DNA of 64,000 bases from Streptomyces sp. NA02950 (GTDB taxonomy: Bacteria > Actinomycetota > Actinomycetes > Streptomycetales > Streptomycetaceae), in contig NZ_CP054916.1 of assembly GCF_013364155.1 (NCBI RefSeq), positions 4,399,001 to 4,463,000 on the forward strand. The letters are read 5' to 3'. Both the position numbers and the translations under genes were made by a program. Below, one piece after another: positions 25,477-34,452 of this stretch (the stretch's first letter is position 1; each line of letters begins with the position of its first letter). The notes below the pieces were generated by a model that did no database searches, had not been told where the DNA came from, and saw only the letters and a list, made by a program, of their open reading frames with translations.

Positions 25477-25815
25477 GTGCGTGTTCTCGCGCGACTTCTG
25501 TTGGAGGACGGGGGCTCGATTCTGGTCGAGACTCCCGAGACGCCTGAGGTGTCGGACGGGCCTGTGAAGGCGGGCCGGGTCGGCGAGGTGATCCAGGATC
25601 TGCCGCTGACCGTGCGGGAGAAGCTCCGTCCGGTGACGGACCTGGCGCGAACGGCTCTGGAACAGCTGCGGCAGGCGGGTCCGGACGAGGTCGAGATCGA
25701 GTTCGGGGTGGATCTGGCGGCGCAGGCAGGTGCTGTGATCGCCAAGAGTGAGGTGGGTTGCCACCTGAAGGTGACCGTAGCCTGGCGCAGCGCGTCCGGC
25801 GACAACGCCCACTGA
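25477..25815 (+). CDS. Trypco1-type protein (CU044_2847 family)
   Basis: 112 residues from GTG after GAGGAGGGGG. Reads VRVLARLLLEDGGSILVETP, then VIQDLPLTVREKLRPVTDLA, and ends with a beta-rich part (EVEIEFGVDLAAQAGAVIAK, HLKVTVAWRS). The EIEFGV.L.A..G..IA pattern is the hallmark I remember for the CU044_2847/Trypco1 family, named for co-occurring with trypsin-like peptidases in bacterial conflict systems. It is probably a substrate, adaptor or effector of the peptidase encoded 69 bp downstream in the same direction. No membrane segment or enzyme motif is visible. Confidence 0.82.
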   Translation: MRVLARLLLEDGGSILVETPETPEVSDGPVKAGRVGEVIQDLPLTVREKLRPVTDLARTALEQLRQAGPDEVEIEFGVDLAAQAGAVIAKSEVGCHLKVTVAWRSASGDNAH

Positions 25816-25884
25816 GATCCGCGGCGAGCGGGATACCGCGGCAGTGAGTACGGATGCGGGTCACAGGGCGGACGGAGGTCAGGC

Positions 25885-28800
25885 ATGAAGTCGGGGGTGG
25901 CCCGAATCCAGTCCCGCCGGGGTGAAACGGTCGGGGCCGGTTTCCTGATCGGTGACGATGCGGTGGTCACCTGCGCTCACGTGCTGAGGGCCGGCGGATA
26001 CGGTCCGGGCGACCGGGTACGGATCGTCTTCCCTCATGCGCAAGGGGCACCGTGGGTTGAAGGCGATGTCCCGGCCGAATCCTGGCGCGACCCGGAAGCC
26101 GAGGACGTCGCAGTCGTCCGGCTGAGGGAGACCCCGGGCGCAGCGCAGGTGCTGGAACTCGGTTCCGCTGCCGGTTGCCGGGGACACGCGGTGCGCTCGT
26201 TCGGCTTTCCCGGCCAGGCACCCCCCGGGGGCCATTTCGGCTATGCGGTGGCCGGTGACCTACTGCCCGACGACGGCACGGACGGCCTGCTGCAGCTGAC
26301 CGGGGCCAATGACCTGACCCGGGGATTCAGTGGGGGTCCGGTCGTCGACGACGTCACCGGCCTGGTGATCGGCATGGTCACCGCCATCACCGCAGCCGAC
26401 GAGCACCTTCGCGGCCAGGGCATCGCCTACGCAACGCCCACCCAAGCCCTGCGCCGGATCCGGCCCGGGGCCGTTGAGCATGCCGTGTCCCCCTACCGCG
26501 GCCTGGAACCGTTCACGAGCGAGCAAGCGGCGTGGTTCCACGGCCGCGACATCGCTGTCGACACGGTTCTCACGGCGTTGGCCGGGCAGCGGCGGGCACT
26601 TCTGCTGCTGGGCCCCTCCGGATCGGGTAAGTCCTCCCTCGTCCAAGCCGGTGTCCTCCCCGCTCTGGCCGGTGGGCGGTTGCCTGGGAGCGACCGGTGG
26701 CGTCCCGTCGTCGTCCGCCCCGGAGAACACCTGCCCACTGCGCTGGAACGCCATGGGTTACCCGGTGCCGCGGCCGACGGGATCACCGCCGCTGCTCGGC
26801 AGCGGGTCAACGGAGACACCCTGTGTGATCGTCTGGTCCTGGTCATCGACCAGTTCGAGGAGATCCTGAGCGGCCCGGCCGCCGTCCCGTCACCCTTGCC
26901 TCCCGCCCAGACGGCCCCATCCGGCGGGGAGGCGTCCGTGACTGCGACCGAGCAGATCACCGAGCTGATCCGGTCACCTGTACCGGCCGTGGTGATCATC
27001 ATCATGCGGGACGACTTCTACCCTCGTATGGCCGCCGAAGCCCCGCAACTGCTGGAAGCCGCCTCGCCGGGCCTGGTCAACGTGCCTGCCACCCTGAGTC
27101 AGCAGGACCTGCACGCCATCATCACCCACCCCGCCCGGGCGGCCGGCCTGCGTCTCGAATCCGGACTCACCGAACGGATCATCGCCGACGTCCTGGCCGC
27201 CGACCTCCGTGGCACTCCCGCCCGGGCAGCACCCGTCACCGCACTCGTCCCCCTGCAACTGACGCTGCGCCAGCTGTGGGAGCGCCGTGACGACGGCTGC
27301 CTCACACACACCGCCTACGAGCACATCGGACAGATCAACGGAACTCTCACCACCTGGTGCAACACCGCCCTCGACCGGTTGCCCACCGCCCAACGGACCA
27401 CCGCACGTCGTCTCCTCACCGCCCTGGTACGGCCCGCAGACCCCGTCCGACGCATCCCCGCCATCCGCCAGCAGGTCCCACTCGACGTGTTGCGCGACCT
27501 CGCCTCCGGCTCCTCCCGGACCTCGCCAAGACCGCCTGCCTCCGAGCCCGCCGACCAGACGACGGACGCGGTCCTGGCTGCACTCACCCGGCACAGGATC
27601 ATCACCACCCACGCCCGCGACCCAGGGCCCCCACCTGTGGGCGTGGTGGCCGAACTCGCCCACGACACCTTGACCCAGGACTGGGGCGAGTTGCGTGACT
27701 GGGTGGCCGAAGACCAGCAATTCCACACATGGCTGCACCGAGCCGAGGAACAACGCGCCCGCTGGGCCCGACGCCACGACCCTGAGGACCTCCTGCACGG
27801 CACCGCCCTGGCCGACGGCCTGGACTGGTCCCACCAGCGCGGACTGCCCGGCCCCGTCGCGGACTTCCTCGAAGCAAGCCACCACAACCAGAAGGCGGCG
27901 CTGCGTCGTACCAAGCGCATCAACCTCATTCTGATCGGGGCCCTTGTCCTGGCCCTGATCGCCACGGGTCTGGCCTTGTGGCAACGTCAGACCGCTGTCG
28001 CTGCTCAGCAGATCGCCCTGTCCCGACAACTCGCCGCTCAGTCCCAGGGCCTCACCGACACCGATCCCGATCTGGCCTCCCTGCTCGCCGTACAGGCATA
28101 TCGGACTCACCCCACGGCAGCCGCCGCCCTTGCCCTCTACTCTGCAGCCAGCCTCCCCCTCCGGCACCGCCTCACGGGCCACCACGACGGTGTGACCTCG
28201 GTGGCATACAGCCCCGACGGCCGCACCCTCGCCACCGGGAGCGAAGACGGCTCGGCGAAACTGTGGAACGCCGCCACCGGCCACCTGCGCACCACACTCA
28301 CGGGCCACCACGACGGTGTGACCTCGGTGGCATACGACCCCGACGGCCGCACCCTCGCCACCGGGAGCGAAGACGGCTCGGCGAAACTGTGGAACGCCGC
28401 CACCGGCCACCTGCGCACCACACTCACGGGCCACCACGACGGTGTGACCTCGGTGGCATACAGCCCCGACGGCCGCACCCTCGCCACCGGGAGCGAAGAC
28501 GGCTCGGCGAAACTGTGGAACGCCGCCACCGGCCACCTGCGCACCACACTCACGGGCCACCACGACGGTGTGACCTCGGTGGCATACAGCCCCGACGGCC
28601 GCACCCTCGCCACCGGGAGCGAAGACGGCTCGGCGAAACTGTGGAACGCCGCCACCGGCCACCTGCGCACCACACTCACGGGCCACCACGACGGTGTGAC
28701 CTCGGTGGCATACAGCCCCGACGGCCGCACCCTCGCCACCGGGAGCGAAGACGGCTCGGCGAAACTGTGGAACACCGCCACCGGCCACCTGCGCACCACT

Positions 28801-30054
28801 CCGGCCAGCCACAGCAACGGCGTGACGTCGGTGGTGTTCAGCCCCGACGGCCACACCCTCGCCACCGGCGACAAGGACCATTGGGTCCGCTTGTGGGCCC
28901 TTTCCACCGCAACCGGCGACACCACCCTGACCGGTGTCCTTCGCAACACTGTCACGGGCCACAGCGACGGCGTGAGCTCCGTGGTGTTCAGCCCCGACGG
29001 CCACACCCTCGCCACCGCAAGCGAAGACCGAACAGCACGCCTCTCGGACATCGCAGTAGGTCACACACGCACCACACTCACCGGTCACACGGGCTCCGTC
29101 ATGTCGGTGGCGTTCAGTCCGGACGGCCGCACCGTTGCCACCGGCGGCTGGGACGGCACGGCTCGGCTGTGGGACACCGCCACCGGCCGCCTGCGCACCG
29201 TCCTCACGGACCACGTGAAGTACGTCTTGTCGGTGGCGTTCAGCCCGGACGGCCATACCCTCGCCACCGCGAACGACGACGGCACGGCGAAGCTGTGGGA
29301 CATCGGCACCGGCCGCCTGCGCACCACACTCACCGGCCACAGCGACGGCCTGTGGTCGGTGGCGTTCAGCCCGGACGGCCATACCCTCGCCACCGGCGGC
29401 ATCGACCGTACGGCGAAGCTGTGGGACACCGGCACCGGCCGCCTGCGCACCACACTCACCGGCCACAGCGACGGCCTGTGGTCGGTGGCGTTCAGCCCGG
29501 ACGGCCATACCCTCGCCACCGCAAGCGAAGACCGTACGGCGAAGCTGTGGGACACCGGCACCGGCCGCCTGCGCACCACACTCACCGGCCACAGCGACGG
29601 CGTGACCTCCGTGGCGTTCAGCCCCGACGGCCATACCCTCGCCACCGGCGGCATCGACCGTACGGCGAAGCTGTGGGACACCGGCACCGGCCGCCTGCGC
29701 ACCACACTCACCGGCCACAGCGACGGCGTGACCTCCGTGGCGTTCAGCCCCGACGGCCACACCCTCGCCACCGCGAGCAACGACGGCACGGCGAAACTGT
29801 GGGATGTCGCCGCCGGAGGCACCCGCACCACTCTCACAGGCCATGTCGGCTACGTGACCTCTGTGGCGTTCAGCCCCGGTGGCCATGGCCTGGCCACCGG
29901 CGGGATCGATCGCAGGGCAAGACTGTGGGAGGTCGCTCTACCCGGCCAGACCGATGCCATCAGGAGAATCTGTAGGGCCGTCCACCGAAACTTCACCGCA
30001 CAAGAGCGAGCGACGTACCTCTCGGGTCGGCCGGAATACACCTGTGCTCCGTGA
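25885..30054 (+). CDS. Trypsin-like peptidase - STAND NTPase - 14 WD40 repeats (conflict-system receptor)
   Basis: 1389 residues. Residues 1-195: trypsin-like serine peptidase with an intact triad, His32 (VTCAHVL), Asp74 (EDVAVVRL) and Ser149 (GFSGGPV). Residues 203-660: nSTAND-type NTPase beginning SPYRGLEPFTSEQ, Walker A GPSGSGKSS (243-251), Walker B LVIDQFEE (319-326). A hydrophobic span follows at about 679-701 (LILIGALVLALIATGLALW). From about 763 to the end are 14 WD40 repeats of 42 residues, two seven-bladed propellers by count. Repeats 1-5 are nearly identical in DNA. Such proteins are thought to sense an invader through the WD40 part, oligomerise with NTP, and release peptidase activity. 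Codon 292 is TTA (26758-26760), which in Streptomyces makes translation depend on bldA tRNA. Confidence 0.93.
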   Translation: MKSGVARIQSRRGETVGAGFLIGDDAVVTCAHVLRAGGYGPGDRVRIVFPHAQGAPWVEGDVPAESWRDPEAEDVAVVRLRETPGAAQVLELGSAAGCRGHAVRSFGFPGQAPPGGHFGYAVAGDLLPDDGTDGLLQLTGANDLTRGFSGGPVVDDVTGLVIGMVTAITAADEHLRGQGIAYATPTQALRRIRPGAVEHAVSPYRGLEPFTSEQAAWFHGRDIAVDTVLTALAGQRRALLLLGPSGSGKSSLVQAGVLPALAGGRLPGSDRWRPVVVRPGEHLPTALERHGLPGAAADGITAAARQRVNGDTLCDRLVLVIDQFEEILSGPAAVPSPLPPAQTAPSGGEASVTATEQITELIRSPVPAVVIIIMRDDFYPRMAAEAPQLLEAASPGLVNVPATLSQQDLHAIITHPARAAGLRLESGLTERIIADVLAADLRGTPARAAPVTALVPLQLTLRQLWERRDDGCLTHTAYEHIGQINGTLTTWCNTALDRLPTAQRTTARRLLTALVRPADPVRRIPAIRQQVPLDVLRDLASGSSRTSPRPPASEPADQTTDAVLAALTRHRIITTHARDPGPPPVGVVAELAHDTLTQDWGELRDWVAEDQQFHTWLHRAEEQRARWARRHDPEDLLHGTALADGLDWSHQRGLPGPVADFLEASHHNQKAALRRTKRINLILIGALVLALIATGLALWQRQTAVAAQQIALSRQLAAQSQGLTDTDPDLASLLAVQAYRTHPTAAAALALYSAASLPLRHRLTGHHDGVTSVAYSPDGRTLATGSEDGSAKLWNAATGHLRTTLTGHHDGVTSVAYDPDGRTLATGSEDGSAKLWNAATGHLRTTLTGHHDGVTSVAYSPDGRTLATGSEDGSAKLWNAATGHLRTTLTGHHDGVTSVAYSPDGRTLATGSEDGSAKLWNAATGHLRTTLTGHHDGVTSVAYSPDGRTLATGSEDGSAKLWNTATGHLRTTPASHSNGVTSVVFSPDGHTLATGDKDHWVRLWALSTATGDTTLTGVLRNTVTGHSDGVSSVVFSPDGHTLATASEDRTARLSDIAVGHTRTTLTGHTGSVMSVAFSPDGRTVATGGWDGTARLWDTATGRLRTVLTDHVKYVLSVAFSPDGHTLATANDDGTAKLWDIGTGRLRTTLTGHSDGLWSVAFSPDGHTLATGGIDRTAKLWDTGTGRLRTTLTGHSDGLWSVAFSPDGHTLATASEDRTAKLWDTGTGRLRTTLTGHSDGVTSVAFSPDGHTLATGGIDRTAKLWDTGTGRLRTTLTGHSDGVTSVAFSPDGHTLATASNDGTAKLWDVAAGGTRTTLTGHVGYVTSVAFSPGGHGLATGGIDRRARLWEVALPGQTDAIRRICRAVHRNFTAQERATYLSGRPEYTCAP
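28171..28800 (+). repeat. Five near-identical 126-bp WD40 units
   Basis: Units start at 28171, 28297, 28423, 28549 and 28675 (each CTCACGGGCCACCACGACGG). Differences are a TACAGC to TACGAC change in unit 2 and a few bases at the unit edges, including AACGCC to AACACC in unit 5. The reading frame is kept because 126 is a multiple of three. Confidence 0.95.
29329..29832 (+). repeat. Second block of four similar 126-bp WD40 units
   Basis: Units start at 29329, 29455, 29581 and 29707 (each CTCACCGGCCACAGCGACGG). They alternate GLW/GVT and GGID/ASED variants in the blade, as if shuffled as pairs. Less uniform than the first block. Confidence 0.85.
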
Positions 30055-30315
30055 GAGGGGGAGATGGGGGTCCTGCTCGCCGTGCAGCAGTCGTGGCGAA
30101 CGTTGATGGGTGCGGCTCGGTTCGTAGGAGTCCCGGATCGCGGAGCTGACGGGGAGGCTGGAGGTGGAGCGGGAGGCGTGGTCGCGGTTGCGGGTGACCT
30201 GGGAGACGGTCGCCGAGGTGCTCGCCGAGATCTCCCAGGCCGGTGCACCGGTCGGCCGCCGCAGGAGGCGATGGCTGCGGAGGAGTCATCGCAGCCGGCC
30301 GCATCCGGCGCAGAA

Positions 30316-30612
30316 GCCCTCACAGCGGCAGGATGGTCCGGTCCCGCCAACTACGACAACGACACGGCGAAGTTCTCCGCGATCGTCGGCGACTGGGAGA
30401 ACCGGTTCGGTGCCCGTGTCGTCGCGGTCGGCTTCTCCCCCCTGCACCTCAGCGTTGCAGCCCCACCCACAGCTGAAGAGGACGCCCTCCTGGTCGCTGC
30501 TGAGCACTTCGCCTTCTGCCCTGACAACATCTGGCAAGGCAGACGGCCGTACACACTGGCCGCGTACGCTGAGCGGCTCAATCCACAGGAAAGGACCAGC
30601 TCAGCAGCCTGA
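30316..30612 (+). pseudogene. DUF4253 C-terminal fragment
   Basis: Reads GWSGPANYDNDTAKFSAIVG, then VVAVGFSPLHLSVAAPPTAE and AAEHFAFCPDNIWQG, the end of DUF4253-type proteins. The 5' part is missing; before it (30131-30270) is a different fragment with VEREAWSRLRVTWETVAEVL, which looks like an IS accessory protein. It is part of the debris behind the STAND gene. Confidence 0.65.
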
Positions 30613-31057
30613 TCGGAATATTGACACCCTTCAGGTGCAGCAGGCGCGGAATCTCACCGCCGATTTGGGCATACGCATCGACTCCCTGCACTTCTTGTTA
30701 CGCGGCCGCGATGGCAAGTACGGCGAAGCCTTCGACGCCGTCTTCCAGGCCGAGGAAATGGAGATCCTCAACAGTGCGCCACAGGCTCCCCGCATGAACG
30801 CGCACTGCGAACGCATCATCGGCAGCATCCGACACGAAGCCCTCGACCACATCCTCATCATGAACGAGGCCCACGCCCGCCACGTCCTCGCGGCCTACGA
30901 GCAGCACTACAACGAACACCGACCTCACCAGGCCCGCAACCAGCTACCACCCGACGCCCACGAACAACCCGCTGCGATGCACAGCCTCAGCACCGGCAAA
31001 GTCCTGCGCACCCGGATCCTCGGCGGCCTCATCAACGAGTACAGATACGCGGCATGA
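30611..31057 (+). pseudogene. Integrase-core (rve) transposase, C-terminal fragment
   Basis: Reads LHFLLRGRDGKYGEAFDAVF, then PRMNAHCERIIGSIRHEALD and YNEHRPHQARNQLPP, ending in GGLINEYRYAA and a stop. This is the end of an IS481/IS3-like integrase-core transposase, with the second Asp and catalytic Glu regions. The N-terminal part is absent, so it is inactive. Confidence 0.85.
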
Positions 31058-31062
31058 CATAC

Positions 31063-31203
31063 AGCGATGACTTTTCGAGCGGCACAGGGTCGCGGTGCCA
31101 GCGCAGGACCGTGTCCGGCGAGACGATGAGCGGTAGCTGGCGTGCCCGGCGGGAGAGCATGGAGGAGGGCAGCCAGCAGCGCACGGTCCAGCCGGGTGAG
31201 CTT
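31063..31203 (-). pseudogene. Transposase N-terminal fragment, frameshifted
   Basis: The minus strand reads KLTRLDRALLAALL in one frame and LPLIVSPDTVLRWHRD in another, the N-terminal part of the same kind of integrase-core transposase as the fragment to its left. It is cut by the left end of IS1380 copy 2. Confidence 0.65.
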
Positions 31204-31205
31204 AG

Positions 31206-32866
31206 CCTCGCGCTTTCACGAGGCGGGCTGTCCGACTGGTGATCAAGAAAGCAGAAAGTGCCTCTGACCAGCGAGAATGAAAATTGCTGAGGTCCTTGTT
31301 CCCGCCACCGCCGGAGGCACTTTCCAGGTGAAGAAGCGTATCGGGTCCTACCCGCGTGTCCGCGTCGAGGGCGGCGGTCGTGGGGTCGTCTCGCAGGCCG
31401 GGGCCGTGCTGCTGGTCGAGACGATCCGCAAGTCCGGTCTCGACACGGCGATATCGGCGGCGCTTGAGCCGTGGCGGAAGGCCCGGGCGGTGCACGATCC
31501 GGGCAAGATCCTGCTGGATGTCGCGCTCGCGGTGGCACTCGGCGGGGACTGCCTGGCCGACGTGGGCTTGCTGCGGGCTGAGCCGGCCGTGTTCGGGCCG
31601 GTAGCCTCCGACCCCACGGTCTCCCGGCTGATCAACACGCTGGCGTCGGGCGGACAGCGGGTCCTGGCAGCACTGCGCACCGCCCGTGCTGAAGTACGCG
31701 AACGCGTATGGCGGTTGGCCGGTGAAGCAGCGCCGGACACGGGCGGGCAGGTGATCGTGGACATCGACGGCGTCCTCGTCCTGGCCCACTCCGAGAAGCA
31801 GGACGCAGCCGCGACCTGGAAGAAGACGTTCGGCCACCACCCGCTGATGGGATTCGTCGACCACGGCCGCAGCGGGTCCGGCGAGCCGGTCGTGGGCCTG
31901 CTGCGGCCCGGCAACGCGGGCTCCAACACCGCCGCCGACCACATCGAGGCCACCAGACTGGCCCTGGCCCAGTTGCCGAAACGGCTCCGGCGCGGCCGGC
32001 AGACGCTGATCCGTACCGACTCCGGCGGAGGCACCCACGAGTTCGTCGCCTGGCTCGCCCGGCGCGGAAGGTGGCTGTCGTACTCGGTCGGCATGACCAT
32101 CACCGACGCCATCCACCAGGCCGTCCTGAAGGTCCCGGCCTCGGCCTGGACACCGGCCGTCGAACCCGACGGCGACATCCGCGACGGCGCCTGGGTTGCC
32201 GAACTCGGCGGCGACTGCCTGACCGGCTGGCCCAACGGGCTGCGGCTGATCGTGCGGAAGGAACGGCCGCACCCCGGTGCCCAGTTGCGCTTCACCGACG
32301 CCGACGGCATGCGGTTGACCTGCTTTGCCACCAACACAGCGGGCGAGGCGATCGCCGCCCTTGAACTGCGCCACCGCCAGCGTGCCCGTGCTGAGGACCG
32401 CATCCGCGCCGCCCGCGCCACCGGCCTGCGCAACCTTCCCCACCACGGCGCCGCACAGAACCAGATCTGGCTGGAGATCGTCCAGATCGCCCTGGACCTG
32501 CTGGCCTGGATGCCCCTGCTCGCTCTCACCGGCAAGGCCCGCCTGTGGGAGCCCCGCCGCCTTCGGCTTCGGCTGTTCTCCGCCGCCGCGCAGCTCATCA
32601 CCACCGGCCGCCGCCGCTACCTCCGCCTGGCCAGGCACTGGCCCTGGGCCGACGTGATCAGCGATGCCCTGGACCGGCTCCGCGTCCTCCCGAACCCCGG
32701 CTGACCGGCACGTTCCCGTCCCTGCGAGCAGCACCACCCCCGACCGGAGCCGTGGAACCCGGCGCCCACCCGACGCGACAACCGGGCCGTCAGCCTGCCC
32801 AGACGCCGAAACCCCCACCCCAAAGAGTCCGCCAGCAAACTGACGACCCCTCATGAACGATCGAGG
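31206..32866 (+). mobile_element. IS1380-family element, copy 2
   Basis: 1661 bp, same ends as copy 1. Left flank is TTAG, right flank CTAG; the right one matches the far-left flank of copy 1. The transposase start region reads ATGAAAATT instead of ATGAGGATT, and one silent change occurs near 32446. Confidence 0.88.
31277..32704 (+). CDS. IS1380-family transposase, second copy
   Basis: 475 residues; differs from the first copy only at residue 2 (Lys for Arg). All catalytic residues are kept. Either transposase could act on both IS copies and so on the composite unit. Confidence 0.92.
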   Translation: MKIAEVLVPATAGGTFQVKKRIGSYPRVRVEGGGRGVVSQAGAVLLVETIRKSGLDTAISAALEPWRKARAVHDPGKILLDVALAVALGGDCLADVGLLRAEPAVFGPVASDPTVSRLINTLASGGQRVLAALRTARAEVRERVWRLAGEAAPDTGGQVIVDIDGVLVLAHSEKQDAAATWKKTFGHHPLMGFVDHGRSGSGEPVVGLLRPGNAGSNTAADHIEATRLALAQLPKRLRRGRQTLIRTDSGGGTHEFVAWLARRGRWLSYSVGMTITDAIHQAVLKVPASAWTPAVEPDGDIRDGAWVAELGGDCLTGWPNGLRLIVRKERPHPGAQLRFTDADGMRLTCFATNTAGEAIAALELRHRQRARAEDRIRAARATGLRNLPHHGAAQNQIWLEIVQIALDLLAWMPLLALTGKARLWEPRRLRLRLFSAAAQLITTGRRRYLRLARHWPWADVISDALDRLRVLPNPG

Positions 32867-32870
32867 CTAG

Positions 32871-32911
32871 GCATCCTGAACCACCGATACGGCGATACAG
32901 AACGGCGCCTA
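32871..32911 (+). pseudogene. HNH endonuclease gene, middle segment
   Basis: 41 bp between the composite transposon and the IS701/IS630 cluster. In the frame carried over from 23347-23596 it reads GILNHRYGDTERRL, which fits what I remember of HNH proteins after the YKxNL motif. It ends at the TA used by the IS630 element. Confidence 0.8.
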
Positions 32912-32912
32912 C

Positions 32913-34448
32913 CGGTAGTTCGTTAAATCCGGCGGTAGAGGTCAATGCCGTGTCCGGTGGTGACCGCGTCGATCAGGGCCTGGAGCTCTGAGGGTGGGTC
33001 TGTGTCCGTCCAGGCTCGCCACCACCGGGTGAGGGTGATGGCGGGGGTGAGCCAGGACCGGATGGCCCGTAAGGCCCTGGGCCAGCAGGGCTGTTGGGGC
33101 TGGTGGGGTTCGGTTGATCCCCCTCTCTGGCCCGTCGTCGGGGCATGGGTCCGGCGCGGTGGCATCCAGGGGTCCCGGTGGGGCGAACCACTGGTCCCAG
33201 CAGAAGGAGAAGGCGCAGTTGACCAGGGTCTGGTGGCGGCGGATGGCGCGGTCGGAGCGGACTTGGAAGTCGGCCCAGCCGAGTTCGTCCTTGATCTGTT
33301 TGTAGCTCTGCTCGATCCAGGGCCGCAGTCCGTAGAGGTGGACGATCTCGGCGAGGCCCGCCGGCGGGTGCGGGCCGGTGGCAGCGTGGGGTGTGTCGGG
33401 GTGGGGCAGGCTGGTGGCCAGGTACCAGGTGGCCTTCTCCGGCAGGCTGCCCGGATCGGTGGTGGCCACGACCAGCCGGCAGGGAGAGTCGGGGCCGTAG
33501 CCGCCCAGGCGGGCATCAGCCGCCCACCAGGTCTCGGTGTGCCCGTCACGGAAGTGACGTTCCACGGGCATCCAGTCGCCTGGATGCCTGGCATCGCGCC
33601 AGGCCAGTGAGTGTGCGGCTTCGATGGGGGTGTGCGGCTGGTCGGCCGGAGCCCAGGTGCCGCGGTGCGGCTTGAGCGCGACCACGTAGGCCAGGCCGGC
33701 CTCGCGCAGTGCGAGGTACCAGTCGTCGCTGACCGAGTAGGCGCAGTCGGCGACCACCGCCCGGCAGCCGAAGCCGGCCTCCTTCCCTCGGGCCGCGAGG
33801 GCAGCGGCCAGCTGTGGTTTCGTGCGGAAGTCCGGGTCGGAGCGGCTGCGGGTGAAGTGGTGGGCGGGGGTGTAGGGAGCCGCGTGCAGCGGGTAGTACA
33901 CACGGCCGTCGGTCCACACCGTGGTCACCGTGACGATGCCGTTGTCCGTCTTGCCGTACCGGCCCAGCCACTGTCGGCCCACGTGCGCGGTGGCCGTGCC
34001 GTCCTTACGGTCCCCGGAATCGTCGATCACGATGACCCCGCCGTCGTGCGGAGCCGTCGCCGACTGCTCACGCAGCAGCTCAAGCCGCCGGTCGTTGACC
34101 TGCTCGGCCTCCCAAGGGGACTCGGACAGGAAGAACTGCAGCCGCTGCACCCCCGCCGTCCCCGCACCCGCCACCGGCTCCGCCCCTGCCAGGCATGTGA
34201 TCGTCTTGTTCCGCTCCCGTGGTGCCAGCAGTCCCGTCAGGTACTCGCGAAACCCCCGCCGCTGAGCCAGACTGAAGAAGAGGTCGTCGAACCGCGCCGC
34301 ATAGTCCTCCAACGGCCCCGGCGCAGGCGGACACGGACGGCGAGCGGTCATCTTCAGCCCCCAGCCAGGTAGTTGACTCCTACCACCGGCCTACGACCAA
34401 CCCGGCCTGCCGTCAACCCGCACCACCGCCGGATTTAACGAACTACCG
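32913..34448 (-). mobile_element. IS701-family element, copy A
   Basis: 1536 bp with inverted repeats CGGTAGTTCGTTAAATCC... and the reverse complement at the right. Flanks: CTAC at 32909-32912 and 34449-34452, a 4-bp target duplication. One transposase on the minus strand. Confidence 0.9.
32942..34351 (-). CDS. IS701-family transposase (DDE), copy A
   Basis: 469 residues. First Asp in GVIVIDDSGDRKDGT, second in CRAVVADCAYSVSDDW, and Glu in GLRPWIEQSYKQIKDELGW. The N-terminal DLFFSLAQRRGFREYLTGLL is typical of the family. C-terminal 80 residues are Pro/His-rich. Complete; likely active because three identical copies exist within 6 kb. Confidence 0.92.
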   Translation of the reverse strand: MTARRPCPPAPGPLEDYAARFDDLFFSLAQRRGFREYLTGLLAPRERNKTITCLAGAEPVAGAGTAGVQRLQFFLSESPWEAEQVNDRRLELLREQSATAPHDGGVIVIDDSGDRKDGTATAHVGRQWLGRYGKTDNGIVTVTTVWTDGRVYYPLHAAPYTPAHHFTRSRSDPDFRTKPQLAAALAARGKEAGFGCRAVVADCAYSVSDDWYLALREAGLAYVVALKPHRGTWAPADQPHTPIEAAHSLAWRDARHPGDWMPVERHFRDGHTETWWAADARLGGYGPDSPCRLVVATTDPGSLPEKATWYLATSLPHPDTPHAATGPHPPAGLAEIVHLYGLRPWIEQSYKQIKDELGWADFQVRSDRAIRRHQTLVNCAFSFCWDQWFAPPGPLDATAPDPCPDDGPERGINRTPPAPTALLAQGLTGHPVLAHPRHHPHPVVASLDGHRPTLRAPGPDRRGHHRTRH

Positions 34449-34452
34449 CTAC

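Larger units (their letters stand above)
23597..32866. mobile_element. Composite transposon: two direct IS1380-family copies around a protease-STAND cargo
   Basis: Two 1661-bp IS copies in the same orientation flank 5.9 kb. The outer flanks are both CTAG (23593-23596 and 32867-32870), a matching 4-bp target duplication, and the HNH frame is restored if the whole unit and one CTAG are removed. Inner flanks are CTAG and TTAG. The simplest reading is that the whole 9.3-kb unit jumped as one piece. Confidence 0.8.

Noticed and set aside
28171..29832. Regular 126-bp repeats considered as a CRISPR or satellite array
   Set aside because: The units are contiguous coding WD40 blades in frame, with no spacers.
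26974..29886. A 970-codon minus-strand open frame opposite the STAND-WD40 gene
   Set aside because: It mirrors the repeated WD40 DNA and is kept open by G+C bias; it has no domain and no ribosome site, and the plus strand is clearly coding.
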